Assembly: GCF_009729205.1 (NCBI RefSeq)
Contig: NZ_VTHB01000008.1
Coordinates: 310,001-374,000, forward strand
DNA from: Mycobacteroides sp. CBMA 271
Lineage (GTDB): Bacteria > Actinomycetota > Actinomycetes > Mycobacteriales > Mycobacteriaceae
Reading direction: 5' to 3'
Length of the DNA: 64,000 nucleotides
The number at the start of each line of letters is the position of its first letter. The stretch's first letter is position 1. Below, piece after piece: positions 8,211 to 16,218 of this stretch. The translations under genes were made by a program, and so were the position numbers. The notes under the pieces were generated by a model. The model saw nothing but the letters and a program-made list of their open reading frames with translations. It ran no database searches and was not told the DNA's origin.

Positions 8211-9608
8211 ATGGGCCTGATCACCGACCTCCGCTCAACATCGCGTCTGGGTCTGATGGTGGCGGCGACCGCCGCTGCGTTGGGTGTCATCTACGGCTAT
8301 GACTCCTCCAATATCGCGGGGGCCCTACTGTTCCTCGCCAACGATCTGCACCTCTCCACTCACGACCAAGAAGTCGCCGCCACCGCTGTGGTGATCGGTG
8401 AGATCGCCGGCGCGATCGCCGGCGGTCCGCTGTCCAACCGGATCGGCCGGAAGCGGTCAATGGTGTTGGTGGCAGCAACATTTGGATTGTTCTCGCTGTT
8501 GTCTGCGCTGGCGTTCGACCTGACGTCGCTGGTCGGGGCCCGGTTCCTGCTGGGAGTGACGGTGGGGATTTCCGTGGTAGTAGTCCCGGTGTTCGTCGCG
8601 GAATCCTCCCCCACCAAGATCCGCGGCTCCATGCTGGTGCTCTACCAGGTGGCGTGCGTGACGGGCATCATCGCCGGATATCTCATCGCGTGGGCGTTGG
8701 CCTCTACCGGTAGCTGGCGCATCATGCTGGGCCTGGCCGCGATACCGGCGGCACTGGTGCTCATCGCGCTACTCAAACTCCCCGACACCGCGCGCTGGCA
8801 CATGCTGCGCGGTGACCGTGAACGTGCGCGCGAAATCCTCGGCACGCTCGATCCAGAGATCGACGTCGATCACGAACTCGACGAGATCGCTGCGGCGCTG
8901 AAGGATGAAAACGGCGGCTCACTACGGCATCGCCTGCGTGACATGATCACTCCGCCATATCGTCGAGCAACGATATTCGTTGTCGTTCTTGGCTTCTTCA
9001 TCCAGATCACCGGTATCAATGCCGTTGTCTATTACTCTCCCCGCATTTTCGAGGCGATGGGCATGACGGGCTACTCCGCGAAACTGGGCTTACCCGCGCT
9101 GGTTCAGGTGGCGGCGTTAATCGCGGTGTTCATTTCGATGTCGACCATCGACCGGATGGGTAGGCGGCCCATACTGCTTACCGGCATCGCCATCATGGTC
9201 GTGGCATACGCGCTACTGGCGGGCGTCTTCGCGGTGGGTGGATCCGAGTTCGGCGGCATGCTGACCGTCCTCGGATTTCTCGGCATTGTGCTGGTGGCTG
9301 TCGGCTTCACGTTCGGGTTCGGTTCCTTGGTGTGGGTTTACGCAGGGGAGAGTTTCCCCGCGCGGCTGCGCTCATACGGCGCCAGCGCCATGCTGACCTC
9401 TGACCTGGTGGCCAACGCCGTTGTCGCCTACTGGTTCCTATCGCTGCTCACCAAGTTCGGCGGTGCTGTCTCCTTCGCGGTCTTCGGCTGCCTTGCTATC
9501 GCGGCATTCGTATTCGTGTACCTGACGGCTCCGGAAACCAAGGGTCACAATCTCGAAGACATCCGACACTTCTGGGAAAGCGGGGGCAAGTGGCCCGGGA
9601 CGTCCTGA
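8211..9608 (+). CDS. MFS sugar-porter transporter, probably for N-acetylglucosamine
   Basis: A 465-aa, 12-helix major facilitator of the sugar porter subfamily. Diagnostic motifs: GYDSSNIAGA in helix 1, the loop motif GGPLSNRIGRKRS after helix 2 and DRMGRRPIL after helix 8, and the C-terminal APETKGHNLEDI. The start at 8211 matches the family N-terminus and has a leaderless-type promoter; the open frame upstream is antisense to the LLM gene. The next three genes encode an amino-sugar kinase, an SIS deaminase and a NagA, so the substrate is inferred to be N-acetylglucosamine or a close amino sugar. The import would be proton-coupled, not PTS. Confidence 0.88.
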   Translation: MGLITDLRSTSRLGLMVAATAAALGVIYGYDSSNIAGALLFLANDLHLSTHDQEVAATAVVIGEIAGAIAGGPLSNRIGRKRSMVLVAATFGLFSLLSALAFDLTSLVGARFLLGVTVGISVVVVPVFVAESSPTKIRGSMLVLYQVACVTGIIAGYLIAWALASTGSWRIMLGLAAIPAALVLIALLKLPDTARWHMLRGDRERAREILGTLDPEIDVDHELDEIAAALKDENGGSLRHRLRDMITPPYRRATIFVVVLGFFIQITGINAVVYYSPRIFEAMGMTGYSAKLGLPALVQVAALIAVFISMSTIDRMGRRPILLTGIAIMVVAYALLAGVFAVGGSEFGGMLTVLGFLGIVLVAVGFTFGFGSLVWVYAGESFPARLRSYGASAMLTSDLVANAVVAYWFLSLLTKFGGAVSFAVFGCLAIAAFVFVYLTAPETKGHNLEDIRHFWESGGKWPGTS

Positions 9609-10507
9609 AAAGCGATGTGACAGTCGGTATCGACATCGGTGGGTCCAAGACCCGCGCGTTGGCCGTGGCGGACGGCAAGATCATCGGTGAGGCGCTGGCC
9701 GGCAGCGCGAACCTGCAATCGGTCAGCGAAGAGCAGGCGAAAACCGCTTTCGCCGATATCTTCTCTGCACTCAACCGCGACGACATCACTCGCGTGAGCG
9801 CCGGCTCGGCGGGCGTGGACACCGAACAGGGTGCCCAAGCCCTGATCCGGCTGCTCCGACCGTACGCACCCGATGCCGTCATCACCGCCGTGCACGACAC
9901 CCAGCTGATCCTCGCCGCCGGCGGTTTAACCGCCGGAATCGCGGTGATATCAGGCACCGGGTCGGTCGCCTGGGGAAAACGCGCCGACGGCGCGACGGCC
10001 CGCATCGGCGGCTGGGGATACCTACTCGGGGACGACGGTAGTGGTTACGGGGTGTCCAGATCGGCTGTGCGTCACGCGCTCTCGCTGTCCGACCGAGGAG
10101 ATTCTCCCGATGCGCTGTCTCAGCGATTCGCCTCCGAGTGCGGTGTCACCGACCCCTCACAGTTGCTCGACCATTTCTATGCCCAGCCCGAACGACGGTA
10201 CTGGGCCAAGATGGCGGGGCTTGTGTTCGAGCTGGCCGCGCAGGGGAACGACGCGGCTCAGGTAATAACCAGGCAAACCGCGATCGACTTGGCTGCGTTA
10301 ATCGAGGGTGTGTGCCTACGATTGGGGCCAGGCCTGCCGGTGGTGCTCGGCGGCGGGCTGCTGGCCAACCAACCCGGCCTGGTGACCGATATCATCGAAC
10401 GTACCCGGGGCACAGGCGTTTCGGATATTGCTGTGCTGCAACGTGAACCGGTGTTCGGAGCATTGGCCCTGGCCGGGGTCGACGTCGAAGGATTGGAGAA
10501 CCGATGA
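9590..10507 (+). CDS. BadF/BcrA-type N-acetylglucosamine kinase
   Basis: A 305-aa ASKHA-fold kinase. The phosphate-1 motif VGIDIGGSKTRAL is near residue 12, the adenosine motif VLGGGLLANQPGL is near the C-terminus, and VISGTGSVAWGKR is the family hallmark loop. Members resemble eukaryotic GlcNAc kinase and bacterial GlcNAc/GlcN kinases. The GTG start overlaps the transporter by 19 bp, and the ATGA overlap with the next gene (10504-10507) couples translation. Its place before a deaminase and NagA supports phosphorylation of imported GlcNAc at O6. Confidence 0.82.
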   Translation: MARDVLKSDVTVGIDIGGSKTRALAVADGKIIGEALAGSANLQSVSEEQAKTAFADIFSALNRDDITRVSAGSAGVDTEQGAQALIRLLRPYAPDAVITAVHDTQLILAAGGLTAGIAVISGTGSVAWGKRADGATARIGGWGYLLGDDGSGYGVSRSAVRHALSLSDRGDSPDALSQRFASECGVTDPSQLLDHFYAQPERRYWAKMAGLVFELAAQGNDAAQVITRQTAIDLAALIEGVCLRLGPGLPVVLGGGLLANQPGLVTDIIERTRGTGVSDIAVLQREPVFGALALAGVDVEGLENR

Positions 10508-11535
10508 CCGCGGGGACACATATGGCCGACGAGATTCGTCAGCAGCCAGCCGTATGGGAACGGCTGCTGACCGAGGGCCGGGCCGCCATCGCGGAGGTGG
10601 CAGCGAAGATTGTCGAGTATCAGCCCCGCTTTGTTCTCTTTGTCGCTCGCGGCACCAGTGACCACGCCGCGCTCTACGGTAAATACCTCACGGAGATCAT
10701 CTGGCAGGTCCCTGCCGGGCTCGCCTCACCGTCGACCATGACGACCTACGGTGCGCGACCTGACCTTTCGGGCGTGCTGGTAATCGGGGTCAGCCAATCG
10801 GGCGGCTCCCCGGACTTGGTGCAGACCTTGTCGGTAGCACGGCAGCAAGGCGCACTGACGGTGGCCGTCACCAACGCCGTGCAGTCACCGCTGGCGACCG
10901 CCGCCGAGTACCACGTAGACGTGCTGGCAGGCCCCGAGCTCGCGGTGGCCGCCACCAAGTCGTACACCGCGCAGCTGCTCGCGTTGTATCTGCTGCTCAC
11001 CGATGTAGCGGGCCGCGACAATTCGGCGGCGGAGCTGCTTCCCCAACGGGGCGAAGAAGTGCTGCACAGCGCCGTCGTACAGCAGCTGGCCACCCGCTAC
11101 CGGTTCGCCTCGCGACTGGTGACCACCGGCCGCGGCTACTCGTACCCGACGGCGCGTGAGGCCGCCCTGAAGCTCATGGAAACGAGTTACCTTTCTGCAC
11201 AGGCATTCTCAGGAGCCGATCTGTTGCACGGTCCACTGGCGATGATCGATCCGCAGGTTCCGGTGATCGCGATTGTGCCGACAGGAGTCGGTGGCCGGGC
11301 CATGGACGATGTGTTGCATCGACTGGCGGGTCGCGGCGCGGACGTGTGTTGCGTGGGGTCGGCCGACGCGGTGGCCGCGACCGGCCTGGGTGTCACGCTG
11401 GAGCCGACCGCCGAAGAACTCTCCCCCATGCTGGCCATCCTGCCGCTACAGATGTTGGCGCTGCAGCTCGCGATCGGCCGTGGCGAGAATCCCGATGTAC
11501 CACGAGGTCTATCCAAGGTGACTGAAACGCTCTGA
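10504..11535 (+). CDS. SIS-domain glucosamine-6-phosphate deaminase/isomerase (NagB-II/GlmS-C type)
   Basis: The 343-aa protein equals the isomerase half of GlmS without the glutaminase domain. It has two SIS domains: the first with VARGTSDHAALYGKY and GVSQSGGSPD, the second with TTGRGYSYPTAREAALKLMET. Such stand-alone proteins (NagB-II, AgaS-like) deaminate GlcN-6-P to Fru-6-P. No N-terminal Cys amidotransferase domain is present, so a biosynthetic GlmS role is unlikely. Co-operonic with the kinase (4-bp overlap) and NagA (1-bp gap). Confidence 0.82.
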   Translation: MTAGTHMADEIRQQPAVWERLLTEGRAAIAEVAAKIVEYQPRFVLFVARGTSDHAALYGKYLTEIIWQVPAGLASPSTMTTYGARPDLSGVLVIGVSQSGGSPDLVQTLSVARQQGALTVAVTNAVQSPLATAAEYHVDVLAGPELAVAATKSYTAQLLALYLLLTDVAGRDNSAAELLPQRGEEVLHSAVVQQLATRYRFASRLVTTGRGYSYPTAREAALKLMETSYLSAQAFSGADLLHGPLAMIDPQVPVIAIVPTGVGGRAMDDVLHRLAGRGADVCCVGSADAVAATGLGVTLEPTAEELSPMLAILPLQMLALQLAIGRGENPDVPRGLSKVTETL

Positions 11536-11536
11536 T

Positions 11537-12409
11537 ATGCCCGAGTTCTTTGATATGCACGTGCACGGCGGTGGCGGCGCATCCTTCGGAGACGACCCCG
11601 AGGGCAATCGCATTGCCCTCGCGTGGCATCGGGCCCACGGTACGGCAGGTCTGCTGGCCAGCCTGGTGACGCTGGCGCCCGATGACCTGTTACGCGCCGT
11701 GCGCGTACTCGCCGAGGCGGCCGGGGCTGGATCCAACGGTATCGCCGGGATACATCTCGAAGGGCCTTGGCTTTCACCGCGATACGCCGGCGCTCATGAT
11801 CCTCGGTTGCTGCGCGAGCCCGACCTCGGCGAGCTGGAACGGCTCCTGGACGCCGGCGCCGGGCACATCCGAATGGTCACCATTGCGCCCGAGCTTCCGG
11901 GCGCACTGCAGGCGATCGAACTACTTGCCGAGCGGGGCGTGGTGGCAGCGGTGGGACACACCGACGCCACGTATGAGCTAACCCTGCAGGCAATTTCGGC
12001 AGGCGCGACCGTCGCCACGCACCTGTTCAACGCCATGCGGCCCATCCATCACCGCGAGCCCGGCCCCATCCCCGCGCTGCTGGAAAGTCCGGCGGTGACC
12101 ATCGAACTCATCGCCGATGGCGTACACATCCACCCCGCGGTCTACCGCATGGTGCTGGCGGCGGTGGGCCCCGACCGGATCGCGCTCGTCACCGACGCCA
12201 TGTGCGCCGCCGGAATGCCAGACGGTGCTTATCAATTGGGCCAGCTGCCGGTAACCGTCGCCGCCGGCGAGGCACGATTGCCGGACGGCACGATCGCGGG
12301 CAGCACGGCGAGCATGGCAGACCTCTACCGATTCGCGGCGCTACACGGTGGGCCAGCGATCGCGACGCTGCAGACCTCGGTCAATCCCCTTCGCGCGGTG
12401 GGTGTCTAG
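11537..12409 (+). CDS. nagA: Compact N-acetylglucosamine-6-phosphate deacetylase (NagA barrel only)
   Basis: An amidohydrolase-superfamily enzyme hydrolysing GlcNAc-6-P to GlcN-6-P and acetate. All expected metal and substrate residues of the barrel are present: His8 and His10 (MHVHGGGG), Glu75 (IHLEGPW), His141 (VGHTDATYE), His162 (THLFNAM) and Asp220 (VTDAMCAAG). At 290 aa it is about 90 residues shorter than typical NagA: it begins directly at the H-x-H strand and stops at NPLRAVGV, so both halves of the beta-sandwich domain are absent. The ATG is 1 bp after the deaminase stop, leaving no room for a longer N-terminus. Confidence 0.85.
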   Translation: MPEFFDMHVHGGGGASFGDDPEGNRIALAWHRAHGTAGLLASLVTLAPDDLLRAVRVLAEAAGAGSNGIAGIHLEGPWLSPRYAGAHDPRLLREPDLGELERLLDAGAGHIRMVTIAPELPGALQAIELLAERGVVAAVGHTDATYELTLQAISAGATVATHLFNAMRPIHHREPGPIPALLESPAVTIELIADGVHIHPAVYRMVLAAVGPDRIALVTDAMCAAGMPDGAYQLGQLPVTVAAGEARLPDGTIAGSTASMADLYRFAALHGGPAIATLQTSVNPLRAVGV

Positions 12410-12413
12410 ATTA

Positions 12414-13091
12414 CTAGGCCGCCAAGATGCGGGGTGCGACAATCTTCATCAACTCGAACGCGCGCTCGCCATCGGGCTTGGACACCGTCGAGCAGGTTCG
12501 GATGTCGACGGCTGTATTACGTTCTCCGAGAAGCACATGCTGACATGAGGCGAACGCGTTGTCGGTTCGTCCGTAGCTGACGGCGAGTACGTTGCCCGCC
12601 TGCGTGACACCGCGGATCTCGGCGGTGGACTCGAGCGTCGATCCGTCGATCGCGATTTCCGAAGCTTTGACCGTCTGATGTTCACACTTGCGCCAACGGT
12701 CGGCCTCGCTGCGCGCGAAATCGCGGGCTTCGTCATCCGTGCTGAAGACAGCCACGCTTTGATCCACCAGGGTGAACCAGCCGTCGTGATCCCACATGGC
12801 TTGGGAATGCGCGGCCGTATACGGAGCGCTGTCGTAACTCGCCACGGACGCCAGCACGATGCTCCCGCAATCCGGCCGATCGGTATCCAGTCCGAAGGTC
12901 GCGTTCTGCCGGTTCACCTTGGGCAACTTGACGCCCATGACCCGTTCAGCCTCCTGCTGCGTGAACATCAGGCTGTCGATCGCCGACGGCGGCACGATCG
13001 ACTCTGGCTCGGCATGCGCGACGACGGGGTGCACGGCGCCACACATCACGAGCCCGATGGCCACCAGTCGGGCCCCCATTGCCAATCGCAT
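12414..13091 (-). CDS. Secreted PknH-like sensor-domain protein
   Basis: A 225-aa protein with a cleavable signal peptide (MRLAMGARLVAIGLVMCGAV, cleavage near AHA-EP at 25-27) and one domain resembling the extracellular domain of PknH-type kinases (PF14032): MFTQQEAERVMGV, a paired-Cys pattern (DRPDCGSI, WRKCEHQ, ASCQHV, IRTCSTV) and the SVAVFSTDDEARDF strand. The kinase part is absent. Related to Rv3705c of M. tuberculosis, which also sits near the egt genes. Function of these free-standing domains is unknown; ligand binding in the cell wall is a guess. Confidence 0.75.
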   Translation of the reverse strand: MRLAMGARLVAIGLVMCGAVHPVVAHAEPESIVPPSAIDSLMFTQQEAERVMGVKLPKVNRQNATFGLDTDRPDCGSIVLASVASYDSAPYTAAHSQAMWDHDGWFTLVDQSVAVFSTDDEARDFARSEADRWRKCEHQTVKASEIAIDGSTLESTAEIRGVTQAGNVLAVSYGRTDNAFASCQHVLLGERNTAVDIRTCSTVSKPDGERAFELMKIVAPRILAA

Positions 13092-13118
13092 GCAGTCTTT
13101 CTATCGGCGAGGATGCGC

Positions 13119-14063
13119 TCACGCAAGAAAAGCAGATGATTCTCCTGCACCACGCCATGCTGCGGACAACTCGGCCGCGGTCGGCGGCCGCGCGCCCGCC
13201 CGGGTACAGGCCAACGCCGATGCCACCGTCGCACGTCGTAACGCATCCGGAAGATCCAACTGCCGCTGATAAAACCCGTCGAGAAAGGCACCTGTGTACG
13301 TGTCGCCGGCGCCGACGGTGTCGACGACGGTGACCTCATAGGACGGGGTGCGCAGCGGCGCGAACACGCCGCGCCGGAAGGCCAGCGATCCTCCCGACCC
13401 ACAGGTCACCAGGGCGATATCGATACCTGGATAGTCGTCGAACCAGCGACCGACCACGCTCTCGATCGCCTCACCCGGGTACAGGAACTCCAGGTCTTCG
13501 GTGCTGGCACGCGCAACCTCCGCGATAGCGAGCCATGGCGCGATGCGCTCGGCATAGGCCTCCCGATCGCCGATGAGCGTCGGCCGCACGTTCACATCGA
13601 AGGTGAGCGGGATGCCCGGATAGCGCTCGACGATCCACGCACGAAGCGCCGCGCGCCCCGGCCACAGCACGCTGGCAATCGAGCCTGCCCAGATCGCCAC
13701 GGGCGTAAACGAAGGAGCAGGAAGCGACAGTGGCACAACATCATTGGTTGTTCCCTGCCAATAGAAACGGTACCGCGCGACCCCGAGGTGATCGACTTCG
13801 GCGACGGCCAGCGTCGTCGGAAGGTCGTGTTGCATCACTAACGAATCCTCGACGCCCGCACGTATGAGGTTCTCGACGCATTGGCGTCCGAACGCGTCCC
13901 GGGATACATGCGTGAGCAGCGCCGTTCGCGTACCGAGCTTGGCCGCGGTGATCGCGGTGTTGTACGGACCGCCTCCCGGCAACGATCGCCACAGTCCATC
14001 GGCGGCCGGGACCACGTCGACCAGCGTCTCGCCGCAGACGATGAGACCGTCGTTGTCGGGCAC
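13119..14063 (-). CDS. PfkB-family carbohydrate kinase (fructokinase-like)
   Basis: A ribokinase-fold kinase of 314 aa. The N-terminal GETLVDVVP and the Gly-rich LPGGGPYNTAITAAKLG match PfkB signature 1; the C-terminal VVDTVGAGDTYTGAFLDGF is signature 2 with the catalytic Asp in GAGD. The start at GTG 14063 is chosen because TAGCCT stands 7 nt upstream and the family begins there; the longer frame to 14162 runs into the divergent gene's promoter. Substrate is unknown; fructose or a 2-keto-3-deoxy sugar acid is possible. Confidence 0.82.
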   Translation of the reverse strand: MPDNDGLIVCGETLVDVVPAADGLWRSLPGGGPYNTAITAAKLGTRTALLTHVSRDAFGRQCVENLIRAGVEDSLVMQHDLPTTLAVAEVDHLGVARYRFYWQGTTNDVVPLSLPAPSFTPVAIWAGSIASVLWPGRAALRAWIVERYPGIPLTFDVNVRPTLIGDREAYAERIAPWLAIAEVARASTEDLEFLYPGEAIESVVGRWFDDYPGIDIALVTCGSGGSLAFRRGVFAPLRTPSYEVTVVDTVGAGDTYTGAFLDGFYQRQLDLPDALRRATVASALACTRAGARPPTAAELSAAWRGAGESSAFLA

Positions 14064-14146
14064 GCATTCGAGGCTACGGCCACCCTTGACACTCGCACTC
14101 AAATATTGTTCTATGCGAATGTATGCATTTATAGAAGGGAATGCCC

Positions 14147-14761
14147 ATGGCCATGGCAGCACTCGTCCTCTACCTGGTCTTTATCGCCGCCGGGCTCGGC
14201 TGGAAGACCTACCGACAATGGCGCGCAACCGGGTCCACGGGGTTCCGCGGATTCCACGGGCGTCCGGGTTCGCGTGAATGGCTCGCGGGTGCGGGCTTCA
14301 CTGCCGCGATCGTCATGGCCCTGCTCGCCCCCATATTGCAGCTGACCGGGATCATCGCTCCCCTTGCGGCGCTGGATATCCGGCCGCTTCAGATCGCGGG
14401 GATCGTGCTGGCGGTACTGGGAATCGTCGCGACGATCGGGGCGCAACAGACCATGGGCGAGTCCTGGCGGGTGGGCGTCGACACCCGGGAGACCACGACT
14501 CTAGTGAGCACCGGCGTCTTCGACTGGATGCGTAATCCGATCTTCACCGCGATGCTGACATTCGCCGCAGGTACTGCACTCATGACACCAAATCCCGTGG
14601 CTCTCACCGGTTTGGCGCTACTCGCCGCCTCCATCGAGCTGCAGGTACGCGTGGTCGAGGAGCCCTATCTGCTTGCGACACACGGCCGAACATATCGCGA
14701 CTACGGGGCCCGGGTCGGACGTTTCGTTCCCGGAATCGGGCGTTTCAGCGCCCGGGGTTGA
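14147..14761 (+). CDS. Isoprenylcysteine carboxyl methyltransferase-like membrane protein
   Basis: A roughly 204-aa polytopic protein with hydrophobic helices at the N-terminus, centre and C-terminal third, ending in the ICMT/PEMT signature: VFDWMRNPIFTAM, then VVEEPYLLATHGRTYRDYGARVG with the paired Glu and the R-x-Y SAM-site region. Bacterial members are mostly uncharacterised membrane methyltransferases. ATG 14147 is preferred because AGAAGGG lies at proper distance; ATG 14141 and 14153 are in frame. The 3' end overlaps the convergent ammonium transporter by 17 bp. Confidence 0.7.
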   Translation: MAMAALVLYLVFIAAGLGWKTYRQWRATGSTGFRGFHGRPGSREWLAGAGFTAAIVMALLAPILQLTGIIAPLAALDIRPLQIAGIVLAVLGIVATIGAQQTMGESWRVGVDTRETTTLVSTGVFDWMRNPIFTAMLTFAAGTALMTPNPVALTGLALLAASIELQVRVVEEPYLLATHGRTYRDYGARVGRFVPGIGRFSARG

Positions 14762-16070
14762 TCAGCCCACCGCCACGAGTGGTGGCCAGCTCGTAGGCCG
14801 ACTCCGCGTGCTCGGCATCGTCGAGGCCATCGGATTCATGCTGCGCGTGCGACCTGATGCCGAGCGAATGACGAAGGCCCAGCCCGATAAGCCCGGTCAC
14901 CGTCACCGAGTAGGCCATCACCGCCACCACCGCCACCAACTGCAGCCAGAACTGATGCAGCCCGCCGCCGTACAGCAGCCCGTTGACGCCCGCGGGGGCT
15001 GCGGCGCTGCCGACGACGCCGATCATCAACGTCCCGACCACACCGCCGACCAGGTGAACCCCCACCACATCGAGTGAATCGTCATACCCCAGACGGTATT
15101 TCAACTCGATCGCGAGGGAGCTCACCGCGCCGGCCGCTGCGCCGATCACCAGCGCGCCGATCGGCGTCACCGCCGAGCACGAGGGCGTGATGGCCACCAG
15201 TCCGGCCACAACACCCGAAGCGGCACCGAAGGAGGTCGGCTTGCCGTGCCGGATCTTTTCCACCACGAGCCAGGCCGTCATCGACATCGCACCCGCACCC
15301 AGGGTGTTGGCGATGACGATCGCCGCCGTGCCGTCGGCCGCCAGGGCCGATCCGGCGTTGAAACCGAACCAACCGAACCACAACAGTCCGGCGCCGAGCA
15401 TGACGGCGGGCAGGTTATGCGGTCGCATCGCCTCACGCGGCCACCCGCGCCGCTTGCCCAGAATGATGGCCAGCACCAAACCCGCCGCACCGGAGTTGAT
15501 CTCCACGGCGGTGCCGCCAGCGAAGTCAATGACACCGAGGTTCGCCAGCCATCCACCCTTCTCGGCGGTGGTGCCTTCGACGGCGAATACCCAGTGCGCC
15601 ACCGGGAAATACACCAGGGTCGCCCAGAGGGCCGTGAAGGCTATCCACGGCAGGAAGCGCATACGGTCGGCCACCGCACCCGCGATGAGGGCCACCGTCA
15701 CCATGGCGAATCCCGCCTGGAACATCACGAACACCAGCGCCGGGATGTTGGTCGGCCCCCAGAGCGGCACCGAAGGCGCCTTGTAATTGCCCTCGAACAG
15801 GTGCTGCAGTCCCGCGAACTGCAGCGGATCGCCCACGAGTCCGCCACCGACATCGGTACCGAACGCCATCGAGTACCCGAAGGCCACCCAGAGCACCCAC
15901 ACCACGGCGATGGCCGAGAAGCACATCATCATCATGTTGAGGACACTCTTGGCGCGCACCATGCCGCCGTAGAAGAAGGCCAACCCCGGGGTCATCAAGA
16001 GCACCAACGCGGCACTCATCAACACCCAGGCGGTATTGGCCCCGTCCGGCACTCCCATATGCGGAAACAT
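14745..16070 (-). CDS. amt: Ammonium transporter, Amt/Rh family
   Basis: A 441-aa, 11-helix ammonium channel. Helix 1 carries NTAWVLMSAALVLLM followed by PGLAFFYGGMVR; the family signature DFAGGTAVEINSGAAGLVLA supplies the conserved Asp, and DVVGVHLVGGVVG contains one of the twin pore histidines. The C-terminal cytoplasmic tail is extended. No PII (glnB) or glnD gene follows, unlike the amt-glnB-glnD operon elsewhere in mycobacteria, so this is a second or stand-alone Amt. I saw no clear GlnR box upstream. Confidence 0.92.
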   Translation of the reverse strand: MFPHMGVPDGANTAWVLMSAALVLLMTPGLAFFYGGMVRAKSVLNMMMMCFSAIAVVWVLWVAFGYSMAFGTDVGGGLVGDPLQFAGLQHLFEGNYKAPSVPLWGPTNIPALVFVMFQAGFAMVTVALIAGAVADRMRFLPWIAFTALWATLVYFPVAHWVFAVEGTTAEKGGWLANLGVIDFAGGTAVEINSGAAGLVLAIILGKRRGWPREAMRPHNLPAVMLGAGLLWFGWFGFNAGSALAADGTAAIVIANTLGAGAMSMTAWLVVEKIRHGKPTSFGAASGVVAGLVAITPSCSAVTPIGALVIGAAAGAVSSLAIELKYRLGYDDSLDVVGVHLVGGVVGTLMIGVVGSAAAPAGVNGLLYGGGLHQFWLQLVAVVAVMAYSVTVTGLIGLGLRHSLGIRSHAQHESDGLDDAEHAESAYELATTRGGGLINPGR

Positions 16071-16129
16071 GCGCTAGCTACTCCCGGCTCGTGCGATTAG
16101 GTCAGCGTGAGTGTAGGGAAGCCGCCGCT

Positions 16130-16141
16130 CGTGCGCGCACG
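16130..16141. repeat. 12-bp palindrome upstream of amt
   Basis: The perfect palindrome CGTGCGCGCACG lies in the 148-bp gap between divergent amt and the NMO-like gene. It could be an operator for amt, but GC-rich palindromes of this size can occur by chance. Confidence 0.25.
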
Positions 16142-16153
16142 ACCTGATCTAAA

Positions 16154-16169
16154 CTAGAACACGTTCCAG
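16154..16169. promoter_or_regulatory. KstR-type operator
   Basis: The 14 bases 16155-16168 fit the KstR consensus TnnAACnnGTTnnA at every defined position (TAGAACACGTTCCA), inside a 16-bp near-palindrome. A TACCAT -10 hexamer follows at 16180-16185, so the site lies in the -35 region of the downstream gene. KstR is the TetR-family repressor of mycobacterial cholesterol catabolism. Confidence 0.7.
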
Positions 16170-16218
16170 TTTTCTGGAGTACCATTTCCCTCCAATACCC
16201 GCCCGATCAGGAGTGGCC

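Noticed and set aside
16071..16212. GlnR box in front of amt
   Set aside because: No GTnAC-n6-GAAAC-like pair could be found; only a GC palindrome is visible.
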